Shown piece after piece: positions 11,931 to 22,983 of a stretch of DNA of 64,000 bases. The position numbers and the translations under genes were made by a program. Position 1 is the stretch's first letter. Every line of letters starts with the position of its first letter. Below the pieces are notes generated by a model that was not told the DNA's origin, did no database searches, and saw nothing but the letters and a program-made list of their open reading frames with translations. Where the stretch lies: assembly GCF_000471905.2 (NCBI RefSeq), contig NW_006499617.1:581761-645760 (forward strand), given 5' to 3'. The stretch comes from Amborella trichopoda. Its lineage: Eukaryota; Streptophyta; Magnoliopsida; Amborellales; Amborellaceae.

Positions 11931-12896
11931 TTTTGGGATAAAAACACTTCTACGAACTTTCAAATCTAGATTAATTTCTTTTAACGCTCTATTTCATCCC
12001 CTCTAAACATCATACTCCCCAAAAAACAATAAAAAATATCCGACACCTATTTTTTTAAAAAAAATACATTCCTTAGAAAAAAAAATTTGCATCCGAAAAA
12101 TAAAATCAAGACCATCACAAAGAAGATAATGATGGGAAAAAAAATTCTACTTTTCTTGTCTTCTAAAGTTACGTGATTTAAAAAAAAAAAAATATCTACT
12201 TTTCTTGTCTTCTAAAGTTACGTGATTTAAAAAAGTATTTTTTAATGTTGCCTTTCATGTATTTAAATTTGGATCAAGTAACTTTGTTATGCTTTATGAT
12301 TTCTTTTTGGGCCATATTGTGTATTTAATATGGGATCACTAAATTAATTGACTTTATTATATTAAAGTTCTAAATTTTAAAATTTTACATATCAGATTTT
12401 CTCAATCTAAATTTTTCTAATCCTGATCCGATATATTCACGATGTTTTCATTTACAATATTTTTCCCAATTTGAGCATTTTTGCCTGAATTTTTGCATCT
12501 GACTTTTTGAACCAAAATCGATTTAATTCCGATTTTGTAGGGAGCCGATATATTGTTTTTTTGCGACTTGCTAACTATGATCTAGACTATGACAAAGCAT
12601 ATTTTCCTTTCAGAATAAGCCGAAGTACAACTTAAAAAAAAAATAATCACATTGTTTTATAGAAATGTATAGAATGAAACTATTTATTTTGGTACAAGGA
12701 AATCACAATCATCACCAATCATTAGATGTGACACTGGGTGGTTTGAGATATGTCATTCACTTTAAGCTATCGGATTTTTTATCTGATGGCTAAAATGGGT
12801 ATGACTTCTATATATCAAAAGTGAATGTTCTTATAGTACACAATCATTTGTTTTATTATCTATCTTCAAGTCTCTCTCCCCCTATATTTCTTTCCG
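11931..12896. other. AT-rich spacer with short tandem duplication
   Basis: The phrase CTACTTTTCTTGTCTTCTAA through GTGATTTA occurs at 12,147 and again at 12,196. No gene is recognised. Confidence 0.5.
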
Positions 12897-12981
12897 AATG
12901 TTTTTATCACCCATGTGCAGAGAAACAAAAATAGAAGCAGGTGAAGGTGGTGAGTTCAAAGAGTGTTTTTATCACCCATAT

Positions 12982-13032
<51 letters not shown>

Positions 13033-13620
13033 CTGGNNNNNNNNNNNNNNNNNNNNNNNNNNNNNNNNNNNNNNNNNNNNNNNNNNNNNNNNNNNNNNNN
13101 NNNNNNNNNNNNNNNNNNNNNNNNNNNNNNNNNNNNNNNNNNNNNNNNNNNNNNNNNNNNNNNNNNNNNNNNNNNNNNNNNNNNNNNNNNNNNNNNNNNN
13201 NNNNNNNNNNNNNNNNNNNNNNNNNNNNNNNNNNNNNNNNNNNNNNNNNNNNNNNNNNNNNNNNNNNNNNNNNNNNNNNNNNNNNNNNNNNNNNNNNNNN
13301 NNNNNNNNNNNNNNNNNNNNNNNNNNNNNNNNNNNNNNNNNNNNNNNNNNNNNNNNNNNNNNNNNNNNNNNNNNNNNNNNNNNNNNNNNNNNNNNNNNNN
13401 NNNNNNNNNNNNNNNNNNNNNNNNNNNNNNNNNNNNNNNNNNNNNNNNNNNNNNNNNNNNNNNNNNNNNNNNNNNNNNNNNNNNNNNNNNNNNNNNNNNN
13501 NNNNNNNNNNNNNNNNNNNNNNNNNNNNNNNNNNNNNNNNNNNNNNNNNNNNNNNNNNNNNNNNNNNGAGAGAGAGAGAGAGAAGAGAGAGGCTGGTGAA
13601 GGTGGTGAGTTCAAGAAAAT
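12897..13620. repeat. GA microsatellite with assembly gap
   Basis: (GA)n from about 12,986 runs into 531 N (13,037-13,567) and GA resumes after it. TTTTTATCACCCAT occurs at 12,900 and 12,966. GGTGAAGGTGGTGAGTTCAA occurs on both sides of the gap, so the gap sits inside a local tandem repeat. Confidence 0.9.
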
Positions 13621-13839
13621 AGTCTATAGCTGAAAGGAGTTTCCAGATATTTGCATTTCATCCTGTTCTTATATTGAATGGTAATAAACTTAGTACCTCG
13701 TGATTCCATTATCAGGGAACTCCAAGGGACAACTGCATTTGGTAGTTATTGGGATGCAGAGTTCATGTGTCACCAATCAAATATTTGGATATATGGATAT
13801 TTCTAAATCTAAATTTCTGAGATCTTTGTAGGACCAAAT

Positions 13840-14205
13840 TATTCAACACTTTACCTATAAAGTGAATTTATGGAAGGCGAAATCTCTCTCTTTGGGGGGC
13901 AAATTACTTCACATAAATCTACTTTAATGAATATGTCCTTTTATTTAATATCTTTATTTCTCGCTTAATGAGGGGAAAGCAGATCAACACGATTGATGAA
14001 ACCGTTCCTTTGAGGAGGTGATACTAGCAAGAGGAAATACCATCATGTTAGTTGAGATGAAGTGTGTCTGCCAATCAAAGATGTAGGTTTGGGCGTTAGG
14101 AGATTGGCTCTCATGTATAGAGCTCTCTTAACTAAATAGTGGTGGCGAAGCACACAAGGCGAGATACATCTATGGAGGAAGTGTTATATGCTATGTATGG
14201 TTTTG
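13840..14205 (+). mobile_element. LINE F fragment (plus strand)
   Basis: Broken plus-strand reading typical of the region after LINE reverse transcriptase: LWKAKSLSLGGKLLHI, then GGDTSKRKYH, then GLGVRRLALMYRALLTKWWW. It stops abruptly near 14,205. No poly(A) tail or target duplication is visible. Confidence 0.65.
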
Positions 14206-15058
14206 ATAGAGATATTTTGCTTATTGGGCATGATAGGCAAGGTAGGTGTGTTTCTTATATTTGAAAAAGAGAATATTAACGAAGGAACGTCAATCGCAAG
14301 CTTTAACCCGAAAGACTATCAAAGAAATGTCAATCTCATAAATGAAACTGATGAAAGCATCACACTTACAGTATCTATCAAAAAATTTACACAGAGAAAG
14401 TGACGATTTAAAGCTCGTGAAATTACAGAGATGAATCAGAGACCGATGATAGCTCTTATAGCTAGTAAAGGAAATGAAGCAAGCAAACTAGATGCTTTGA
14501 TTAAATTTAACTTCAAAAATCAAAGAGAAATGCAAGAATTCCGTCAAAAATCACATGCAATCAGAAAGTGGGTGATCAATTCATTGTCTCTGTTACTCTT
14601 TTATTGTAAACAAGCACAATGTACGCTCAAGAGAAACTAGGGAACAAAAAAAAATATCAATAATCTATCATAAACCAAAGCTGATGTTATAAAACTCTAA
14701 TAAGGAGAGTGTGAAACTTCATTACCTCAAGCCAAGGTACAAAATTGAACCTCTCTCGGTTAATGCAGTGTCAAAGCTTCAATTGAAAGCTGCTACTGCT
14801 AAAGCAGCTCTACAAGATCCCAAAATAAAAAAGAAATTGCTGAAATCCTGTAAAATAAAAAGAGATTCAGATAGGATAAGTAGAATTAAGCGTGGATCGC
14901 AAAGGAAATATAAAAAATGTTAAAGTTTCAGTAGCTGATGAAGATGAACAAGCAACATATGAATGTAGCAGAGTAAATCGAAAAAATGACAAAGCTGTAA
15001 ACAATCGAACAAAGTAATGAGAAATGAAGTATAAAAAAACACTTAAAAGCCTATGGTG
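14206..15058 (+). other. unrecognised ORF-rich stretch
   Basis: Three short plus-strand ORFs (14188-14403, 14431-14640, 14711-14923) give polar, lysine-rich peptides, for example KLQLKAATAKAALQDPKIKK. I recognise no family. Base composition suggests former coding sequence, but there is no continuous frame. Confidence 0.3.
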
Positions 15059-15870
15059 GACCTTTCAAAGGGAAGCCTAGATGTAGAGAGGTTAGTTCTT
15101 GGACTTCATCTTCATACTGAAATACATACAGAACTCTGTTATCTCTCAGACTCCATCACTATAATCATCATCATCGGAACCTTGTTTCACCATTCTGCTC
15201 TGTCAAGCGCCATACCCTCAATAAGACTATGAGTCCATATGTTTTTTCTCACTACTTCTATACATGTCCTTTTAGGCATTTTTCTTGCCTTTTAGAGCCT
15301 TCTATTTGAACTAAATCATATATTACAACTCTATAGATCTTTCAAGCAACCATTTAGACGGAGAAATTCCTGAAAAATTGTTGAGCTTATTGGGGTTAGT
15401 CTTCTTGAATTTGTCAAGAAACCATTAGGCAGAGTCATTTTGAAGAAGATATCGGAGTTGCATAAATTAGAGCCATTAAACCTTTCAAACAATCAACTCC
15501 CTTGAGTCATTCCTACAAGCATTTCATCCATGTCTTTTTTAAGTGTTTAAAACTTATCCAACAATAATTTTTCAGGGAGAATCCTTAGAGGAGGCCAAAT
15601 CGATGTGTTTGATGCATCAATATTCTTTGGGAACCCATATTATATCTACCTCCCCCTATCCAAGGCTCCAAGGGTAAAAAAACAAACCTCTTTCCTCTAT
15701 TGATTATATTGAAAGGAACAAGAACATATTTGACTTCCCATGGTTTCATATGAGCAAGAGTAGGATTTGAGGGATCTATTGCTCTGTTATTCATTTTGAG
15801 GCATTGGACTAATGCATATTTTTGTTATATGGATAAAATAGTGATTGCTTTGTTGCAATTACACAATTAA
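15059..15870 (+). pseudogene. LRR receptor-like protein pseudogene, copy 2
   Basis: Same gene as the 5,794-6,728 pseudogene. It reads LNLSNNQLP, LSNNNFSGRI and FFGNPYYIYLPLSKAP, then a degraded membrane segment and tail ending near 15,870. Frame shifts and stops are present. Some LRR words are closer to the family consensus here (NNNFSGRI rather than NNNLSRRI), so the two copies have decayed independently. Confidence 0.7.
15155..15330. mobile_element. SINE/RTE-like fragment, copy 2
   Basis: Contains CACCATTCTGCTCTGTC and CTCACTACTTCTATACATG, the equivalent of 5985-6190, but lacks the TTTGGGG part. Confidence 0.5.
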
Positions 15871-15948
15871 AAATAGATAAGGTGTAATCCATAAGTGTAT
15901 TAGAAACATGGAGTGCATATTATGTTATGGGAATCATTTGAGTCGAAA

Positions 15949-18900
15949 GTTTCTTTTTTTTTACCAATGTTCCTTAATTTTTTAATATGAGACACAAGTA
16001 GTGAGGCAAAGATAAACCACTCTTAGCAAGAGCGTCTGCCAAATAATTAGCCTCCTTATAAACATGATGAGAAGAGATAGTGTGGGACTCCGCCATTTCT
16101 AGAATATGAAGCCACATGGATCTGAGCTCCCATGGTACCTTTTGTTCCTTATTGTACTATCTAATGACATTCAAGAAGCCACCTTCAGCTGCACAACAAG
16201 TACCTACATGTCTACTTTTGAAAAGCCTAACACCATGGAAGAGCACAAGAATTTTGGCATGGTTAGTAGTTGCCACACCAATGGGACAAGCATAGTTAAA
16301 GATTTAAAACTCCATTTCAATCCCTTACTACCCCTCCAATTCTTGCCGAATCAGGATTCCCAAGAGGACTCCCATCAAAGTTTAATTCACAACTACCTTG
16401 TAAAAGTGGAATCCAAATACTTCTTGGCTAACATTTGACAATGCCCAAATGAAATAAATTTTTAAGATTAAGTATAACATTCACCTCCGAAATACCTCAT
16501 CCTTCTTTTGTAATTGATAACCAATACCACAACGAATGCTTGATATTGTTGAGGATTCTATCGAAAGATAAAGTATCCCCATAGAAGGTTCTTCTATTCC
16601 GCTATTTCTCTAATTCCCACATATTCACTCCTCTTGCGACTTTTCATATCACGTTGCCAACATTAGGTAAGTGAGGGAATGCCAAATGCATGACAATTCC
16701 CAAACACAATGAGGCATGACCACTCTCACCCTTAACGGTAAGAATAACCAACACCAAATCCTAGAGACAAACAGACAATGCATAAATAAATGGGAACCAA
16801 ATTCACCATCTTCTTTACACATAAGACAAACGTTATGAAGAATTTTACAACTCTTGATTAGATTGTCTATGGTAAGAATCTTATATTGGGCAACCAACAA
16901 CACAAATACCTTGATTTTGTGGGGAACTAGTTACTTCCAAATTTGAGCAACATGTCATAAAGACCGATGCCATCTATCATGAAATAGCAGTCGGTACACT
17001 AATTTAACAGTGAATAACCTATCACCCTCAATCTACCGCACAATCTCATCTTCCATACTCAGTGGGATATATACATGATTCAACTACTCCAATAAGTTGC
17101 TCAGCCGAGAGTATAACTTGTCATGCAGCTTGCTATAAGGAAACTTCAAATTCCACACTACCTAATTTCCTTTAAACTCAAAGATCTCAATGATGCAAAT
17201 AAAATTGGGGTTGTTTCAATTTTTTATTTTAATATTCTTTTATTTATTTCATTACTCAAAGATAGATAGGATAAGTTAAAGTGAGAGTAGAGAAATTTTG
17301 GTGCGTGACTTTGTGATAAGTGGAAAGAGGTGCGTGAGTTGTTAAGAGAATTTTGGGGATTAGATATGAGCTAGTATTAGAAAGGTAATCTTAGTAGGAG
17401 ATTTAGTTAGATTTAAATAAATACATATTTAGGTAAGAGAAAGATAATGGATTTAGATATGGGGAAGATCAATTGTGATAAAGATTGAGAAATAGGGATA
17501 GTACATGGGAGAGTGGTAAGAGAGAAATAAGGATGGTATGTAAGAGAGAGAAAAAGTGAGAGAGTAAATAAAAAGGAGAGATAAAATAGAGAAATATATG
17601 TAGAAGAGAGAGAACTGTCTTTGTGGGTTGCTTTCTTCTAAAATTTATTTAAAAGGACAAGTCTCTTCTTTGTAAAGCTCAGAAAATGAGAATTGAGTAA
17701 ATTGATATTGTGAAAAGATTACTTTTGGGGTGGATTATCTTGCAGACTCTGAGAGAGGATATAATCTCTCACCCTTTATTTTATTTTTTATTATAATTAT
17801 TTTTTTCTCTTTGCATCAGTTAGTATCAGAGCTTTGAGATCCCTGATCTAGTTATGGAGAGTTTAGATTAACGATTTGATAGACTCAAAGAAGACCTAGT
17901 AGAGTATATTAACGAAGCAGTAGAACAATGTCTACTAAATCTATTTCATAGATTGTAATCGGAACAAGAGGAAGAAGAATATGAAGATACAAAAGATGAC
18001 GTCGATAATCCCAATGTGCAATAAATTTTGAAAATCAATTATGAGGAAGAAAATGTTTGTAATGCAGTATTAGTAATCCAATCAAGAGAATCTGAAGGAG
18101 AAATCAAGATTGAGCTCGACATCTCTGTGTTGAATTGGCTTAATAAAGAAATTGAAGAAAAAATGCCGAGGTGCGTGGTGGGACTACACCACCAACTTTT
18201 GAGAAGGCCTCTAAAATATTTGAGTTCTATAAGCTCTAGGGTGAGCTTCTCTCAACCCTGAGAGAATGATGCAAATAAAATTGGGATTGTTTTAATTTTT
18301 TATTTTATGATTATTATTATTATTTCTTTAAAAAAGAAAGAGAGATATGATAAGTTAAAGTGGGGGGAGGAAAATTTTGCTACGTGAGTAGTTAAGAGAA
18401 GTTGGATGATTAGATAGGAATTAATCTTGGTAGAAGATTTAGTTAGATTTAAATAGAGATGGATTTAGATAGGAGAAAGATAAGGGATTTAGATATGGAG
18501 AAGATCAACCATGATAAAGATTGAGAAATAGGGATGGTAGGTGGGAGAGAGGTGAGAGAGAAATACGAATGGAACTTGGGAGAGAGAAAATATGGAGAGA
18601 GTGCATATGGAGGAGTGATAAAATAGGGAAAAGTACGTAGAAGAGAGAGAGAGTTATCTTTGTTGTTTTTTTCTTCTAAAGTTTATTTAAAAGGAGATGT
18701 CCATTCTATGTAAAGATCAAATAATGATCCGAGAATGGGAATTAAGTAAATTGATCTTTTGAAATGATCGTTGTTGGGTTGGATTCTCTTGCAGAATCTA
18801 AGAGACGGTATATTCTCTCATTGGGGGTAGATTCATTTACAGAATCTAAGAGAGGGTATAATCTCTCACCTTTATTTTATTTTTTATTATACTTATTTTT

Positions 18901-20835
18901 TTCTCCCTACATCACGCAGCCACCTTAGTATTTGGGTGAGTCACGTATCAAAGACATCCGGGTAAACAAATTGTAGGGGCCTATCTCTAGGCGAGTTATG
19001 TTGCCAAAAGGATACTTGGTTGCCACTACCTAGACACCACTGTAAATACCGCTCAAGCAAAGGCTTGCAAAGGAAGATAAGCTTCCAAAAAATAGATCTA
19101 TTCACATTATCTCTGCCACTTACTAAGCACATACATGTTTTTGAAGACCATATTTAGCCAATAAAACTTGATACCATGGCTGGTATTTAAAATGAAAAGT
19201 CCTCCACCACCACTTATAAAGAAGGTCCTGATTGGCAAGCCTGATATTTCTAATCCCCATACCTCCCTTCACTCTTGGGAGTACAAACCGTATCCCACCT
19301 CAAGATATGAACTTTCTAGCTTCCTCGTAAGAGCCCTACAATAAGTTCTGCATCATCCTCCTAATTTTTTAGCAATTAACTTGGCATTTGAATTAGAGAC
19401 ATCTAATACATAGGGAGAATTGCCAAACACGATCTTAACATAGTAACTCTCGTGACGAAAGACAAGTATTTAGGATTCCAAAGATCCAGTTGAAACAGTA
19501 CTATTTCCACCTGTTTATCCCACACTGCACCGGTTAATCTAATATTTTTTGATTGACATACACCTCATAGAGTCTGCTAAGTCATTCACAAGATACTCAT
19601 TACAATTGTTATCAATCAGTGAAGTTTTCTCAAAATTAACTTGAAGCCCCAACGCTACTTCACAACATTTTAGGAACTTAATAATATTTCAAACATGAAA
19701 CAGATCAGCCTCATAGAAAATACATGTGTCATTTACATATTGAAGGTGAGATACACACGGCTCTCCAATAGCAACTTTGAAGCCTAAGAATTACCCCCAC
19801 TTCCACATTTCGAACCAAAAGACTAAATCATTCGGCATATAGGGTAAATAGAAAAGGCGATAGAGGAACACCTTGACGTAAACCCCTTACGGCTTTGAAA
19901 AATCCTTTAAGGCTATCATTGATCATAATGAAAAAATTGGCTAAAGAAAATCATCCAAAAATCCAATTTCTCCTTTTGTCTCATAAACCCGTTATTCACC
20001 ATATTCTACTCTGTCATAGGCTCTCTCCATATCCAATTTAATGACCACCCTTGACATTTAGCTCAAAATTTTGGAATGGATACATTCATGAGCCACAAAA
20101 ACGCTATTTGTAATTAAACGATCTTGCAAAAACACATATTGAGGACCATATATAATCATTGGCAGCTCCACCTTTAGCCTTTCGACTAAAATATTAACCA
20201 CAATTTTATAGAGCCTAGTGAGAAGGCTAATGTGTGTGATATCTAATATACCAACTACAACTGATTTATTGAGTATTAAAGCGATATCCATGGAATTTAC
20301 TCTATTAAAGAGTTCTCCTTAAAACAAAAAGCCTCTAACCATTTGCAACAGCTCTGCATTAATCATGCTCCAATACTTCTGAAAAAAGTACAATAGCAAA
20401 CCATCAGGTCCAGGTGCCTTATCACCTGAAAGCGAGAATACGAAATTCTTTAGTTCCTCCAATGTGACATCAATTTCCACTTGGTGTACTATCTCAGGCG
20501 ATAAAACTTTTAATGGTACACAATCCATCCTAGGAGCGAACCTAACTTCATAAGTCAAAGCCTTATTGAAATGATTTACAAGATAATTTTCTATAATCTT
20601 CAGCTACACCTTAGATAACAAAACCCACGATGTCATTAGTCTATTCAATGACACTCTTTTAACCACCCCATTTTGAAATTTAAGAGATAAGAATGATTGT
20701 GACTTTCATGTACAAAAAATAAATAATCTCTTTGTAGACAATCTCTTTATATATAACCTTGACTTCTTCATTCCATGTAGCTAATGTAAGACTTAAATCC
20801 TCCACTACTCTATCTAGTAGCAAGTAGCCGTTAAA
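15949..20835 (-). mobile_element. LINE E2, degenerate, split by an LTR element
   Basis: Duplicate of LINE E1 in pieces 15949-17190 and 18915-about 20835. The zinc-binding segment is at 16649-16903 (MCKEDGEFGSHLFMHC). The reverse-transcriptase lead KAPGPDGLLLYFFQKYW is at about 20,390 and QDRLITNSVFVAHECIH at about 20,070. Frame shifts and stops throughout. The YADD region (about 19,740) reads YVND. Confidence 0.8.
17191..18914 (+). mobile_element. small LTR element (TRIM-like), copy 2
   Basis: Terminal repeats at 17191-17818 and 18267-18914 flank a ~450-bp interior. A primer-binding site of the same type follows the left repeat. It occupies the same site in the LINE as the 8,052 copy, so it was there before the block duplicated. 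It is a non-autonomous fossil. Confidence 0.85.
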
Positions 20836-21692
20836 AAAGTGACTTTTTCTACAAAGCTTTGTTTTGTTGTAATATGTTTTAAACCGCATGATTTTGAAAA
20901 TATCGGGAAAAACACACATTATTTTGGTGAAAATGTTAAAAGCGCATTTTAATGAATTTTTCTAAAATAATGGTTAAAAAAACTTTCCATATATTGCATC
21001 CAAATTCAATTTTTTTGAAAATTTGTATACATTTATCCCTTTTATTTTGAATGTTTTTGGATAAAAACATTCTAAAAAAGTTGGAAATCCGATTCAAATT
21101 TTTATCTTTATCTTCAATTCCAAAATTTTGGAATGTGCTTTCTTTATGCCTTCGATTTTGTTATTAAGTGCACTTAAAGGAGAATTATATTTCCCAAGAT
21201 GGTGAAATAAGGTTGCATGGGAATTTGAAATTGATGGGTTTCTCTGTTAAATCATGGTACGTGTTACTATGTAATGACAGGATGAGGTGGGCATATTCGA
21301 GAAAAAAGAAAGGTTTGCAAGTGACCTGTTCCTCGTAAAGTGGGGGCATTCTTGGGAGTTGAGTTGGAACAGTCTGATTGAATGCTACACCAATCAATCT
21401 CTACTGCCTAATACTAATCGCACGGAGGGTGCTCCCTAGGGGCATGGTGAAATACGCCCCAAAGACATGATATATTTTTTTCTTGATAAGAAATGAAATG
21501 ACAACATGAAATAGCAAAATGTAATAGAAATGGTCAAATTTTTCAGACCGGTTCATGTAATAAGGGGCTGCATAGGGAAATGGGTTTCAAAATTACTATT
21601 CACTCTCTCTTCTTTTTTTCTTATATATCAACAAGCATAAATATCGGAAAAGATGGTATTAGCTCAATAGCTAAAATATATGAGCCCAACGT

Positions 21693-22066
21693 CCCAAATT
21701 GAATCTGAACCAATTTAACAATCACAAATGTCCAGTAATGTTTGAATTTTAATTTGTTTTATAAAAATCCAAATTACTTGAAATTTTATACGTGTGTTTA
21801 TAAAAAAGAGATGAATCCTCTAAAAATATCAAAAAAATATTTTACATGAAATAAATTAACTAAAATACCCTTAAAAAGTTTAGAGAGGTATTTTGATCAT
21901 TTTTTATTTCACAAATATTTTTTTTTATATTTTTATTAAATACACTTTGATGAGAAGAACACACACTTAAAATTTCAAATAATTTGGATATGTAGACAAA
22001 TAAAATAAAATTCAAGCATTATCGAACATAAGTGATCGTCAATTCGACCCAGATTCAATCTGAACC
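21693..22066. mobile_element. fold-back MITE family Z, copy 1
   Basis: Long imperfect inverted repeat: AAATTGAATCTGAAC at the left end and CAGATTCAATCTGAAC at the right end. The arms continue inward through TTGAAATTTTATACGTGTG and its inverted counterpart to a centre near GGTATTTTGATCA. Confidence 0.65.
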
Positions 22067-22872
22067 GTTAAACTCATATGTTCATATGAACTAGTGGGCT
22101 AATCCCATATTTGCCCCATAAATACATGACAAGGATATTATGCTGTTAAAGATGAAAGTGCAAGACGCCAAATTTGTTACCTTCAATGAAAAATAAAAGC
22201 AGCCAACTTTCTCCTAGATCATAAACAGTTTGGTTTCAAGGACAAACATGTAAGTTACATTGTACCCCGTCAATAGTCCGTACAACAAATGTGCATATTG
22301 TTGAAATTTTCAGCATACATCATCACATTGTCAAGGTATTTCAATAATCATGGCTAATTTTTTTCTTTGTACAGATCTCTCATATTAGACATACCAGCAA
22401 ATCCATTGAGGCAGATAATACAGTCAATGCCTGTTAACATGGTTGATTCAGTTTATATAAATTTCTGGTCAGTGAGAAAGCATATATAGAAAATCATAGG
22501 CATTGATATCAGGCCAACAAAATAATTAAGCCTTCATCTGCTAGATATGCAAGGACCAATTTCTTTTAAGCCTTGCATTCCGAAAGCATGATGGGATGTG
22601 CAGAGTTGGACCTTTAACCTTAAGTAAGAGATAAAAATAAAAATTTGGCATGGAAATTCAAAGAAAATGGATGCATACATCTCTTGTATTGTTGGGTTTT
22701 TGACAAACATCTGAGTGATGACACTTTCACAATGCTAATACATTAGTAAACTTATATCCAAAACAGAAAAAATAACTCAACAGAAAATTGCCAAGATATA
22801 TTTTGCAAAGAAAATTTGAGCGATTAGTTAATCAGACGACATCCTCCGATAAACTACAATATTATCAATGAA
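22067..22872. other. flank downstream of the host gene
   Basis: Should contain the 3' UTR and the cleavage site of the host gene (minus strand), which I could not place. No other gene is seen. Confidence 0.5.
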
Positions 22873-22983
22873 TCAGCCTGTTATAACACCCGCGAGAACA
22901 TCGCTTTTACCACGTGCAAAGATGGTGTACACCAGACGAATTGCATCTAGCCACCCATCCATGGATTCCCACGTATCAGCAAC
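22873..22983 (-). CDS. host gene last coding exon, 36 codons and stop
   Basis: Acceptor TTTCAG, stop TGA at 22875-22873. It encodes [16 protein letters not shown], then [20 protein letters not shown]. The 3' UTR must follow below 22,873; I saw no clear poly(A) signal close by. Confidence 0.9.
   Translation of the reverse strand, partial: VADTWESMDGWLDAIRLVYTIFARGKSDVLAGVITG

Larger units (their letters stand above)
15059..21160. repeat. segmental duplication, copy 2
   Basis: Second copy of the 5894-11930 block, from GACCTTTCAAAGGGAAG to past the AT-rich tail. It differs from copy 1 by many substitutions and small indels. Confidence 0.85.

Noticed and set aside
12898-13622. Long open frames on both strands across the gap
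   Set aside because: They consist of N and GA-repeat translation (RERE/SLSL) only.
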